From: Aequorivita capsosiphonis DSM 23843
GTDB lineage: Bacteria > Bacteroidota > Bacteroidia > Flavobacteriales > Flavobacteriaceae
Assembly (NCBI RefSeq): GCF_000429125.1
Contig: NZ_AUBG01000001.1
Span: 396,444-460,443, forward strand
DNA: 64,000 nucleotides
Reading direction: 5' to 3'
The notes under the pieces are model-generated. The model worked only from the letters and a program-made list of their open reading frames with translations, searched no databases and had not been told where the DNA came from. The position numbers were made by a program, and so were the translations under genes. This document shows positions 18,025-28,510 of this stretch, piece by piece (positions within the stretch are counted from its first letter, which is position 1; each line of letters opens with the position of its first letter).

Positions 18025-18603
18025 CTATTCTTCCGAGGTCGGAAAAATAAGTCCTTCCACAATATGAAAAAAACCGTTTTTATGATTAAAGTCTGAAGCA
18101 ACAATTTTGGCAGTTCGCTTTTCAGAATCTATAAGTTCTAGTTGTCCATTTACTTCCTTAACGCCCAGCTTCTCTCCTTCTAATGTGGCTAAAAAGATGA
18201 TGCCGTTGTTTTTTTTTATAGCAGCTTTTAAACTATAACTATCCAACCTTCCGGGAACGCACAAGTGTTTTACTATGGAAGTTGTAAGTTCTGGGTCGCC
18301 CAAAATAGAATCACGACTCTTTTTGGGAAGTTCCAAAAACGCAGAGTCCGTGATAGCAAAAATGGTAAGCATTTCTTCCTTTTCCAGGGCTTGTCTTAAT
18401 TTATCCTGCTCTAAAATATTCATCAAGATTGAAAACTGTGGCGCTTCTTCTATATTTTCAGCAAAAGTTTTGGTGGAAGTAAAATTGCTTCCCTCCCATT
18501 CTTTTTTTACCTCAGTAGTATCTAACGAAAGATATTTCTGAGCAGAAGCCTGAATACCTAAAAATGTTATAAAAATAATGAAAAATGCATTTTTGAAGTT
18601 CAT
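18025..18603 (-). CDS. Divergent fasciclin (FAS1) domain protein, exported
   Basis: A 192-residue protein with a signal peptide ending IQASAQ and one diverged FAS1 domain. FSILMNILEQDKLRQALEKE, the loop MLTIFAITDSAFLELP (in place of [11 protein letters not shown]) and the final NGFFHIVEGLIFP match the FAS1 layout. Its length equals the neighbouring FAS1 protein but sequence identity is low, so the pair looks like an old duplication whose copies have separated in function. Confidence 0.8.
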   Translation of the reverse strand: MNFKNAFFIIFITFLGIQASAQKYLSLDTTEVKKEWEGSNFTSTKTFAENIEEAPQFSILMNILEQDKLRQALEKEEMLTIFAITDSAFLELPKKSRDSILGDPELTTSIVKHLCVPGRLDSYSLKAAIKKNNGIIFLATLEGEKLGVKEVNGQLELIDSEKRTAKIVASDFNHKNGFFHIVEGLIFPTSEE

Positions 18604-18760
18604 ATAAGTATTATTTGAGGATGTAAATATAACAAATACAACGCCAATTATAGGCTAAAGGTAGTTACTGTGGCATTAATTAAAGTTTTACGAAACTTTA
18701 ATTAATTCTTGCTTTTATTCAAACAACTATGTAAATTTAATACTCCAAAAAACTACCGCT

Positions 18761-19477
18761 ATGTTTTCCAGAACGAATATAGAAATTCAGCTTTTAAAAT
18801 ATCGCACCAAACGTATTGATGAGCAGTCAATTATTGATGAAGTGCAAAAAATATTTTCAGAAAATGAAAATAAGCGGAAGGAAATAGTTTCTACCTTAAC
18901 TGAAGATGATATAGAGGCTGTAAATCATCTTAATTTTGACTTACTACATTCCGAACAAATTTTCCATATTGACGACATTAAAGGCCTCTGCATTAATTAT
19001 CGTTTACGTTTTCTAGGCTCTCATCATTTTAAAGGAGATTTTCCTGAAGAAGCCATTTCTGAAATAAGACACCTTGAAAACAGTCACGACATAACTTTGA
19101 GAAACTTCAAAATTGTAGCACCGGCAAAACTATTAAAGCTAGAAAATGCGGACGATCCATTGCTTTTTGCACCCATGGGCAATGATTATTATTACTTAAT
19201 TCACAAATGGGGAAGAGACTTGCACCCATTTCGGAAATTATTGATGTGGCCCTATAAAAGTCTAGACAACTTGGTTTTTATGGTTATGGTTTTAAGTGTC
19301 CTTCTTACGTCCATCGTCCCAATGCATTGGTTAACGCCCCATCCCGGAATTGGTGAATATTTATTTTTAGCCTTCTTTATTTTTACGGGCATGGGAGGAA
19401 TGGTCATTCTTTATGGTTTTTCAAAAGGTAAAAACTTTAATGGCGCTATCTGGAAGAGCAAATATTATAATGCCTGA
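18761..19477 (+). CDS. Conserved hypothetical protein with two C-terminal membrane helices
   Basis: A 238-residue protein I do not recognise. The first 165 residues are soluble-looking, with a charged helical N-terminus (IDEVQKIFSENENKRKEIV) and a mixed region containing FHIDDIKGLCINYRLRFLG. Two hydrophobic helices (about 170-190 and 200-222) are joined by a short loop with WLTPHPGIGEY, and the tail is basic. It has no signal peptide, so the N-terminal domain probably faces the cytoplasm. It is a single-gene unit, divergent from the FAS1 gene. Confidence 0.75.
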   Translation: MFSRTNIEIQLLKYRTKRIDEQSIIDEVQKIFSENENKRKEIVSTLTEDDIEAVNHLNFDLLHSEQIFHIDDIKGLCINYRLRFLGSHHFKGDFPEEAISEIRHLENSHDITLRNFKIVAPAKLLKLENADDPLLFAPMGNDYYYLIHKWGRDLHPFRKLLMWPYKSLDNLVFMVMVLSVLLTSIVPMHWLTPHPGIGEYLFLAFFIFTGMGGMVILYGFSKGKNFNGAIWKSKYYNA

Positions 19478-19699
19478 ATAACGCTGCTAAAACTTAAATT
19501 TTTGGTGCTACAACTCTTCTACTCCACATCTATTTGTCAAAAACTAAAACTTTAACATATTTTCTTCAACAACAACAAGTTTTAATTTCTGGTATTGCTG
19601 TCTATTGTTTTATCATAAATTAATAAAAATTATTTAACATTCTCTTTTTATTTATTTTTCCATCAAGCTATCCATAATTTTTTAGCCAATTCTTAGTTT

Positions 19700-19744
19700 A
19701 TTCCGCAGTTCCTATAATAGCAAGCTTAATATCTTGCGCGGAAT
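19700..19744 (+). promoter_or_regulatory. Leader hairpin before the large adhesin gene
   Basis: The outer arms ATTCCGC (19700-19706) and GCGGAAT (19738-19744) enclose the inner stem GCAAG (19720-19724)/CTTGC (19733-19737). The structure ends 24 nt before the ATG at 19769 and may influence transcript stability or translation. The rest of the 291-nt spacer (19478-19768) is AT-rich with nothing else I can identify. Confidence 0.35.
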
Positions 19745-19768
19745 ATTAATTTATAAACCTAAATAATA

Positions 19769-22700
19769 ATGAAAAGAATTACCTTAATTCTATCCCTGTT
19801 CGTTATGTGCTGTAGTTGGCATGGAAATGCGCAGGTTTTAAATGAAAGTTTTGACTCCCCAACCTTCCCCGCTGGTTGGACGAACGAATATGTTAACAAG
19901 ACGGAAAACTGGAATATCGTTACAGGAAACTCTGATGGCGCGGAACCACATTCGGATCCCTACATGATTGAATTCAAACATAGCAACTTTGGTGCGATCA
20001 CTAAGTTAGTAACACCATCTTTAGATTTAAGTGCGGTAAGCCATCCTCAGCTTAAATTTTTCCTATTAAACATAAAATCAGGTGCAGTAGACGAACTACG
20101 TGTTTATTACAAAACCAGTAGCACTGGAGCTTGGACTCAGCTTGGCGAAAACTATAATTATGCTCACGATACTTGGACGGAAATAACTTTAAATCTTCCT
20201 GACCCATCAGACGATTATTATATTGCCTTTGAAGGTAAATTTTTATTCGGTGGAGGAGTTGATATAGATGATGTAACTGTAGGTGAAGGACCAACTTGCT
20301 TGGCACCTACCAGTTTAAAAGCTAAAAACCTTACTGCTCCTTCAGCTTACTTAGAGTGGATTGAGCCAGGTTCTGCCACAAAATGGAACATTGAATATGG
20401 ACCTACTGGTTTTACTCAAGGTTCAGGAACAACTGTTGCTGATACCGATGGAACTATTGGTGAAAACATTACAGGCTTAACAGCAAGCACAACTTACGAT
20501 TTTTATGTAAACGCAGATTGCGACGGTGGCGATATCAGCTCTTGGTCCGGTCCTAAGCAGTTTACTACTACTTGCACACCAATCAGCTCTTATCCTTGGA
20601 CAGAAAAATTTGAATCTACTGAATATCCAGATGTACCAAACTGCTGGACTGTAGTTGACAATAATGAGGACAACCGCAAATTTGAATCAGATGATGGATT
20701 TGGAGTTGGAGCCTCAAAAGCAGTTGGAATGTATACCGACTTTAATAATGGAAACAATGATGATTACTTAATGTTGCCTCCATTGAATTTAGACGGAAAC
20801 CAAAAGTTGACATTTTACACATTATTATTAAAGGCTGCCCAGCCTGATGAATTTGAAGTGTTATTATCTACAACAGAAAATGATGTAGAAGACTTTACTA
20901 CTGTTATTCTTCCTCCAACTCTTGTTACTACGGCAGGACCAAATGAAGTTAGCATAGATTTAAGTGATTACAGTGGAATTGTACATATTGCAGTGCATAT
21001 CCCTAATAGCAGCACTGATGGATACTACATCTATTTTGATGACTTTTCTATAGAAGACGTTATTTTGTCTTGTCCTCCGGTAACTGAATTAACTGCAACG
21101 CCACTAGGCGATGGTTCGGTTGATGTTGCTTGGACGAGTGGTGGTAGTGAAACAGAATGGGAAATTGAATATGGCGCGCCAGGATTCACATTAGGAACTG
21201 GAACTACAGTTACCGTAAACGGTACATCTGGAGAAAACCTTACAGGATTGGATACCAATACAAGCTATGAGCTATACGTAACTGCAGTTTGTGCCATAGA
21301 TGACTCAAGTATCCCTACAGGCCCCGTTGCATTTAGAACTGCAGATACCGATGGATGTGGTCAAACACAAGTAGGTAATGGCTTTGAAGGTGTTTATGTA
21401 ATTACTCCAGATTCTGGATATAAAATTGCTGATGATTTTATTGTACCAGCTAGTACCACTAACCTTTCAGTAGAAACTATTTCAGCAAACCTAGTTGCTG
21501 CTGGCGGAATAAATACCGCGAGTATCGTTTTTTATGAAGATAATAATGGAATCCCTGGAACTCAAATTGGAACTACCATTGAAAACATAACTCCTACCTC
21601 ACAGGTTTTAATTGGTGACTATCAAGGAACTGAAGCTTGGGAAGTAGTCCTAGATCTTCCAACAGCGGTAGATTTTTCAAATGGTGCAAACAACACACCT
21701 GCGACCTATTGGGTTCAGATAAGCGCAACACCAAACGGAAATTCACCAGTAGGTATTGAAATGACTAGCGCTAACCATATAGGTAACTATGCCATGATTA
21801 GATATGAGTTTGATCCGTGGATGGTAAACCCAGGTAGTTTTGACGCTGTTTTCAGCATTGGAGGAACTTGTACAACTGTTGAATGTCCTGAGCCTACAAA
21901 TTTAGCAGCTACAAGTATTACGCTGACTTCCGCTAAAATAACTTGGAATGCCGGTGGAACAGAAACCGAATGGGAATTGGAATATGGCCCTGCTGGTTTC
22001 GAACTTGGAACTGGTACTGTAATTCCTGATAATGATGGTATTGCTGGAGAAACCATTACTGGTTTGGAACCTTCTACTTATTATGAGTATTATGTTACGC
22101 CTTTATGTAGCTCTGGGGATCCATTCCCAGCTGGTCCAAAAGGATTTAGTACACTTTGTGGAGACACCATAGATACCTTCCCATTTTTAGAGTCTTTTGA
22201 AAATACTTCAGGCACTAGAGACTGTTGGACTAACGAGTATGTAGCAGGTGAACCAACAGACTGGATGTATGTAGGTACCAATGGTAACAACTCAATAACT
22301 CCAAGAACAGGAGATTTAATGGCTCAGTTTAAAATTGAGTCTATGACTGAAAAGACTAAGTTGGTATCTCCAGCTATGGATTTAACTTCTTTAACAAGTC
22401 CACAACTTACATTCTATTTTGCAAATGCAGATTGGATTGGAGATGTAGATGAACTACGCATTTTTTACAAGTCTAGCGCAAGCGGATCTTGGACGCAAAT
22501 TGGAGAGAGTTATACTACATTACACGACGTATGGACTCAAGTTATATTGGACCTTCCAAACGCAAGTAGCGATTACTACATTGCTTTTGAAGGAAAATCC
22601 AATTTCGCAAGAGGAATAGATGTTGACGATGTTATGGTAGCTGAAGCACCAACGTGTATGCAACCTTTGAATCTTCAAGCATTGCATATGACTCAAGATT

Positions 22701-23566
22701 CTGTAGAACTTTCTTGGGATGAAGTTACTGGAGCTAACAACGGATATATTTGGTATATTTTTGAAGAAAATGCAGATCCTGTAACAGCAACTCCTGTAGC
22801 TACTGGAACAACTACGCAAGGTACAACCTCGGTAGACGTAACTGATTTAGATGATTATACTATTTATGATTTCTACGTAAAAGCTGATTGTGATGACGAC
22901 GGAATGAGCAACCTAGCAGGACCTACCACTTTCAAAACTGCGGTTATTCCTCCAGTTTGTGGACAATTCTTTCACGATACAGGTGGAGAAAATGGCAATT
23001 ATGGTGATAGTGAAAATGTAACAACCATCATTTCACCAGACAACCCAGGAGAGACTGTAACGGTTACTTTTTCATCGTTTGATACAGATTTCGGATGGGA
23101 TGTATTGTATGTTCACAACGGACCAGATGCAACTTATCCTTTGATAGACAGCGGAAACGATCCTACACCTAACTTCCCAGGAGGAGGTTATTACGGACAG
23201 ACCATTCCTGGACCATTTACTTCAACGCATTCTTCAGGAGCTTTGACGTTTGTGTTTAGAAGTGATTATGACGTCAATCGCGCAGGTTGGGAAGCAGACA
23301 TCGTTTGTTCGCCACTTAGTGTAGCTGATCAAGCTTTTGAAAACTTCACTTATTATCCAAACCCGGTTGAAAACAGCCTGACTTTAAAAGCAGCCAACGA
23401 TATTCAAACTGTAAAAGTTTACAATCTGTTAGGTCAAGAAGTTATGACTGTATCACCAAACGCAACTACTCCAACCATTGAAATGGATAGTTTGCAAACT
23501 GGTACTTACTTAATGAAAGTATCTATAGATGGAAATGAACAAACTTATAGACTTTTAAAGAAGTAA
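19769..23566 (+). CDS. Giant modular T9SS adhesin (MAM/cleaved-adhesin, FN3, CUB)
   Basis: A 1265-residue secreted protein with a signal peptide ending GNAQ. Modules in order: a cleaved-adhesin/MAM-like domain (about 22-172), FN3 (about 175-268), a second MAM-like domain (270-428), FN3 (432-525), a DDFIVPA...SIVFYEDNNG beta module (530-700), FN3 (705-795), a third MAM-like domain (798-962), FN3 (965-1058), a CUB-like domain (1062-1180, with FDTDFGWDVLYVHNG) and a Por sorting domain (1190-1265, FTYYPNPVENSLTL). Repeats of MAM and FN3 share phrases such as DELRVYYKTS and YYIAFEGK. The role is probably surface adhesion or polymer binding; no protease or hydrolase signature is visible. Confidence 0.9.
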   Translation: MKRITLILSLFVMCCSWHGNAQVLNESFDSPTFPAGWTNEYVNKTENWNIVTGNSDGAEPHSDPYMIEFKHSNFGAITKLVTPSLDLSAVSHPQLKFFLLNIKSGAVDELRVYYKTSSTGAWTQLGENYNYAHDTWTEITLNLPDPSDDYYIAFEGKFLFGGGVDIDDVTVGEGPTCLAPTSLKAKNLTAPSAYLEWIEPGSATKWNIEYGPTGFTQGSGTTVADTDGTIGENITGLTASTTYDFYVNADCDGGDISSWSGPKQFTTTCTPISSYPWTEKFESTEYPDVPNCWTVVDNNEDNRKFESDDGFGVGASKAVGMYTDFNNGNNDDYLMLPPLNLDGNQKLTFYTLLLKAAQPDEFEVLLSTTENDVEDFTTVILPPTLVTTAGPNEVSIDLSDYSGIVHIAVHIPNSSTDGYYIYFDDFSIEDVILSCPPVTELTATPLGDGSVDVAWTSGGSETEWEIEYGAPGFTLGTGTTVTVNGTSGENLTGLDTNTSYELYVTAVCAIDDSSIPTGPVAFRTADTDGCGQTQVGNGFEGVYVITPDSGYKIADDFIVPASTTNLSVETISANLVAAGGINTASIVFYEDNNGIPGTQIGTTIENITPTSQVLIGDYQGTEAWEVVLDLPTAVDFSNGANNTPATYWVQISATPNGNSPVGIEMTSANHIGNYAMIRYEFDPWMVNPGSFDAVFSIGGTCTTVECPEPTNLAATSITLTSAKITWNAGGTETEWELEYGPAGFELGTGTVIPDNDGIAGETITGLEPSTYYEYYVTPLCSSGDPFPAGPKGFSTLCGDTIDTFPFLESFENTSGTRDCWTNEYVAGEPTDWMYVGTNGNNSITPRTGDLMAQFKIESMTEKTKLVSPAMDLTSLTSPQLTFYFANADWIGDVDELRIFYKSSASGSWTQIGESYTTLHDVWTQVILDLPNASSDYYIAFEGKSNFARGIDVDDVMVAEAPTCMQPLNLQALHMTQDSVELSWDEVTGANNGYIWYIFEENADPVTATPVATGTTTQGTTSVDVTDLDDYTIYDFYVKADCDDDGMSNLAGPTTFKTAVIPPVCGQFFHDTGGENGNYGDSENVTTIISPDNPGETVTVTFSSFDTDFGWDVLYVHNGPDATYPLIDSGNDPTPNFPGGGYYGQTIPGPFTSTHSSGALTFVFRSDYDVNRAGWEADIVCSPLSVADQAFENFTYYPNPVENSLTLKAANDIQTVKVYNLLGQEVMTVSPNATTPTIEMDSLQTGTYLMKVSIDGNEQTYRLLKK

Positions 23567-23596
23567 AAATAAGTTCCATTTTTTAATTTTAAGAAG

Positions 23597-23626
23597 ACCA
23601 TCCTCATTTCGAGGATGGTTTTTTTA
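23597..23626 (+). terminator. Terminator after the adhesin gene
   Basis: ACCATCCTC and GAGGATGGT form a 9-bp stem with the loop ATTTC, followed by a run of T. It starts 31 nt after the stop codon. Confidence 0.85.
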
Positions 23627-23803
23627 TAGATGAAATAGACCACAAAAACCTATTGGAAAGAACCTTTGCAAAAACGTCAAGATATTAATCCGAAAAGGAC
23701 CATGCTGTATTTCGTTTTTTGTGAAACATTTCACAGGGCCAAAGGGACTGAAGTCGGAAATAAGTTAGTATTTTAGTAATCAAATCAATTAATAGATCAT
23801 ATC

Positions 23804-24046
23804 ATGTCAGATAATTTAGAAGAAACAATTCGCGTATTCACCGGCTCAGATATTATGGCCGAAGCACTCGTTGGAAGATTAAAAGAAGCAGATATTACCC
23901 CAATCCTTCGCGACGATGAACAAAGCGGAGTCATGTTTGGTTCAGGAAGTAAGTTTGACGATCAAGTTAGAATATTTGTCCGCAAAGACGAACTTGCGGT
24001 TGCACAACCAATCGTTGACGCTTTTAAAGCAGAAATCAAAGAATAG
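23804..24046 (+). CDS. DUF2007 family small protein (first of a tandem pair)
   Basis: An 80-residue protein: an N-terminal acidic start, then RVFTGSDIMAEALVGRLKEADITPILRDDE and a C-terminal VRIFVRKDELAVAQPIVDAF. This is the ferredoxin-like layout of DUF2007 (putative signal-transducing domain), in which a strand-helix-strand-strand-helix unit is expected. There is no signal peptide. It ends 2 nt before the start of a paralogue, so the two are co-translated. The function is not established. Confidence 0.85.
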   Translation: MSDNLEETIRVFTGSDIMAEALVGRLKEADITPILRDDEQSGVMFGSGSKFDDQVRIFVRKDELAVAQPIVDAFKAEIKE

Positions 24047-24048
24047 AT

Positions 24049-24276
24049 ATGTCTCAAACAAAAAGAATTTACACAGGTCCAACCTTAATTGCGAAAGGTT
24101 TGGTAGCACGCCTAAATGAAATTGGCATTAGCCCCATTGAAAGAAACGACCACGACAGCAGTTTAAGAGCTGGGTTTACTATGAGCATCGCAAATCAGAC
24201 TATGATTTTTATCAGAAATGATGAAGTCGATAAAGCCCAAGCTACGATTGATGAGTTTCTGGTGGAAATTGGGTAG
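24049..24276 (+). CDS. DUF2007 family small protein (second of a tandem pair)
   Basis: A 75-residue paralogue of the preceding protein: RIYTGPTLIAKGLVARLNEIGISPIERNDHDS and MIFIRNDEVDKAQATIDEFL align throughout. The start follows the previous stop by 2 nt. Two similar subunits from one message suggest a heterodimer or differing ligand preferences, but nothing in the sequence identifies a ligand. Confidence 0.85.
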   Translation: MSQTKRIYTGPTLIAKGLVARLNEIGISPIERNDHDSSLRAGFTMSIANQTMIFIRNDEVDKAQATIDEFLVEIG

Positions 24277-24279
24277 GAT

Positions 24280-24338
24280 TCAGTGGTCAGTGGTCAGTGG
24301 TCAGTGGTCAGTGGTCAGTGGTCAGTGGTCAGTGGTCA
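24280..24338. repeat. Heptanucleotide tandem repeat, 8 perfect copies of TCAGTGG
   Basis: The repeat starts 3 nt after the DUF2007 stop codon and runs as 8 exact TCAGTGG units plus a partial one, with no sequence variation between units. There are no spacers, so it is not a CRISPR. Perfect units imply recent expansion by slippage. Confidence 0.95.
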
Positions 24339-24448
24339 AAAATAAATTTAAAAAATAGTACTCCAAAAAATTAGGGGCTTAAAAGTTTATAAGATATTCT
24401 CTCCTAAACTTTTAACCCCCTAAACTTTTAACCCTCTCAACGTATCAA

Positions 24449-26080
<1,632 letters not shown>

Positions 26081-26184
26081 TTATATTTTGCGCAAAAGTA
26101 GCCATTTAAGGGACACGCCGAAAAGATTAACGTTTTAAAAGTCCTTTTAACCATGATTTAACATTAACCGCTCATGAGGTGGGA

Positions 26185-26192
26185 TACATTTG
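26185..26192 (+). promoter_or_regulatory. Candidate -7 box (TACATTTG)
   Basis: An exact TAnnTTTG match ending 13 nt before the ATG at 26206; the expected transcription start is within about 8 nt of the start codon. The -33 region is weak. Confidence 0.45.
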
Positions 26193-26205
26193 TCTATTAA
26201 TTTAA

Positions 26206-27606
26206 ATGCTAGTGCCATTGTTTAAAAAACTACTCCTTCTCTTATTGTTTACTACTTTATTTTCTTGTAAAAGCAACGAAGAGAATGACGTAAGTACAAC
26301 CTACATAAGTGGCCAAATAATAAATCCGACCTGCGATTATATTATCTTTTCCAGAGGATATGAGTTACGTGATACCGTAAACCTAGATTCAAATAATTTT
26401 TTCCATTATAAAACGGATAAAATTACTGCCGGACTTTACGCCTTAAGACATAACGAGACCCAAGTTTTTTACATTGAACCAGGCGACAGTCTTCTTCTTC
26501 ACTTGAACACCATAGATTTTGATGAATCGCTAGCCTACTCAGGGAAAGGGGCAGAACAGAACAATCTTTTAATGGATTTGTTTCTTAAAAATCAAACGGA
26601 AAACCAAAATTTACCGCGCTGGTACACCCTGTCATCCAGTGATTTTGAAAGCAAAATTGACTCTTTAAGAGCTTTAAAGGTTTCAGAATACGAAGATTTT
26701 ATCAAAAACAATGAGGTAGCCGAAGATTTCAAAAAAGTGGCTCTTGCAAGTATCAATTATGATTATTATTCAAAAAAGGAAATGTATGCCGCTGCCAATA
26801 TGCGCATCGTCAATAAAATAGACCCATCGTTCTTTGCCTATAGAAACGAAGTAAATTTCCAGTGGGACGAGCTAAAGTTTTATTATCCGTATTACCGCTT
26901 TATGAACCGCTATTTTGATAATATGGTATTTTCAGAATACGATCATAAAACCGTTGTTGATAGAAATTCTTTCAAATATAATTACCGAAGAATTCAGTTG
27001 ATCGACAGTACCGTAAAATCAGCCGAAATTAAAAACAATCTCTTGTACACTAACGCGTGGTGGTATATGCAGAATGCCAAAGATGCGGACCAGGAAAAAA
27101 GATTCTATAAAATATTTTCAAAAATCAATTCTGATGAAAGACAAGTCGAGGAATTAGGGAAATTACTAGATATTTCTATAAAACTTACTGCCGGTAAAAC
27201 CATGCCGAACATTGCATTAGTGAACACTGATAATGTTGTAAAGGATTTAAAAAGTATAATTAAAGCTCCCACCGTTATTTATTTCTGGACGGCTAAATTT
27301 TCTGCCCAATCTAAAAATCTTCATAATAGGGCGGCAGAATTAAAATCGAAATACCCAGAATATAACTTTATAGGAATTAATGTAGATACCCATTTCAAAA
27401 ATTGGCGAGAAATAGTAAAGAAGAGAGGTTATAATCCAGATGAAGAATTTCAGCTCGAAAATATAACCGAAGCCGAAAAGAATCTTATGCTGAAATCAAT
27501 GAATAAAACCATTATTTTAGATGAAAACGGAGTAATTCTTGACGGAAAAACCAATTTGTTCCATATTAATTTTGAAGAATTGCTTCTTGGTTTTTTAAAC
27601 CGATAA
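26206..27606 (+). CDS. Thioredoxin-fold lipoprotein without CxxC
   Basis: A 466-residue lipoprotein (SPII signal ending TTLFSC, Cys21). The N-terminal part (about 30-130) is a DUF4369-like beta domain (ISGQIINPTCDYIIF, then FYIEPGDSLLLHL), the middle is helical, and residues 330-466 have a TlpA/thioredoxin fold (PTVIYFWTAKFSAQSKNL, FIGINVDTHFKNW, IILDENGVIL). At the active-site position the WCxxC pair is replaced by WTAKFSAQ, so it cannot act as a thiol-disulfide oxidoreductase through that site. The role may be binding or structural. Confidence 0.83.
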   Translation: MLVPLFKKLLLLLLFTTLFSCKSNEENDVSTTYISGQIINPTCDYIIFSRGYELRDTVNLDSNNFFHYKTDKITAGLYALRHNETQVFYIEPGDSLLLHLNTIDFDESLAYSGKGAEQNNLLMDLFLKNQTENQNLPRWYTLSSSDFESKIDSLRALKVSEYEDFIKNNEVAEDFKKVALASINYDYYSKKEMYAAANMRIVNKIDPSFFAYRNEVNFQWDELKFYYPYYRFMNRYFDNMVFSEYDHKTVVDRNSFKYNYRRIQLIDSTVKSAEIKNNLLYTNAWWYMQNAKDADQEKRFYKIFSKINSDERQVEELGKLLDISIKLTAGKTMPNIALVNTDNVVKDLKSIIKAPTVIYFWTAKFSAQSKNLHNRAAELKSKYPEYNFIGINVDTHFKNWREIVKKRGYNPDEEFQLENITEAEKNLMLKSMNKTIILDENGVILDGKTNLFHINFEELLLGFLNR

Positions 27607-27742
27607 GTCGGTGTCAAAGCTTAGTTTCCATTGCTGGCAAGCAGCTCAAGAGCCATAAACGGCCATCAATAATAGCTACAATGAACGCTTTTAAGCGAAT
27701 TGGCAATTTCTAACAAACCAATAGAATTCGTTTAGGCCGAAA

Positions 27743-28396
27743 TTAATTCCCCTTTTTATAATCTTCCAAAAACTGCTTTAAACCACTATCAGTTAGCGGG
27801 TGTTTTAATAAGCCTTCAATAGATGAAAGTGGCCCCGTCATTACATCTGCCCCGATTTTCGCACAGTTTATAATATGCATAGTATGCCGAATGGAAGCCG
27901 CGAGAATTTGAGTTTCGAAACCGTAGTTATCATATATAAGTCTAATATCTGCAATCAACTCAAGTCCATCTGTTGAAATATCATCCAATCTTCCAATAAA
28001 AGGAGAAACATAAGTAGCCCCGGCTTTTGCTGCCAACAACGCCTGTCCAGCTGAAAAAACTAAGGTACAATTGGTGCGAATACCGTGATCTGTAAAATAC
28101 TTTAGAGCTTTTACACCTTCCTTTATCATTGGAATTTTAACCACAATCTGATCGTGAAGTTCAGCGAGCTCCTCGCCTTCCCTTACCATTCCTTCAAAAT
28201 CGGTCGCAATTACTTCTGCAGAAACATCGCCATCAACTATGTTACAGATGTCCACATAATGCTTTAAGATATTGTTTTTGCCTTTTACTCCCTCCTTCGC
28301 CATTAGTGATGGATTGGTAGTTACTCCGTCCAATACGCCAAGGTCCTGGGCTTCTTTAATTTGGTCTAGGTTTGCGGTATCTATAAAAAATTTCAT
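27743..28396 (-). CDS. fsa: Fructose-6-phosphate aldolase / small transaldolase
   Basis: A 217-residue member of the short transaldolase (TalC/FSA) subfamily. [48 protein letters not shown] (Schiff-base lysine), [20 protein letters not shown] and [11 protein letters not shown] are all present. In most Bacteroidetes such genes supply the pentose-phosphate transaldolase step in the cytoplasm; some relatives prefer fructose-6-phosphate cleavage, and the sequence alone does not settle which. The upstream SDR gene reads the same way after a 114-nt gap. Confidence 0.93.
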   Translation of the reverse strand: MKFFIDTANLDQIKEAQDLGVLDGVTTNPSLMAKEGVKGKNNILKHYVDICNIVDGDVSAEVIATDFEGMVREGEELAELHDQIVVKIPMIKEGVKALKYFTDHGIRTNCTLVFSAGQALLAAKAGATYVSPFIGRLDDISTDGLELIADIRLIYDNYGFETQILAASIRHTMHIINCAKIGADVMTGPLSSIEGLLKHPLTDSGLKQFLEDYKKGN

Positions 28397-28510
28397 AAGT
28401 ATAGTTTCAGATTAATGTTTGCTAAAATTAGGAAGAATAGATTGATTAAATTGGGTTGTTGACAAAGATTGATAAACTGGTATTTAAATTTCGCAAGTTC
28501 TTCTTACAAT

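Noticed and set aside
24280..24338. Possible CRISPR array from regularly repeated sequence
   Set aside because: The 7-nt units are contiguous with no spacers, far too short for CRISPR repeats, and no cas gene is nearby.
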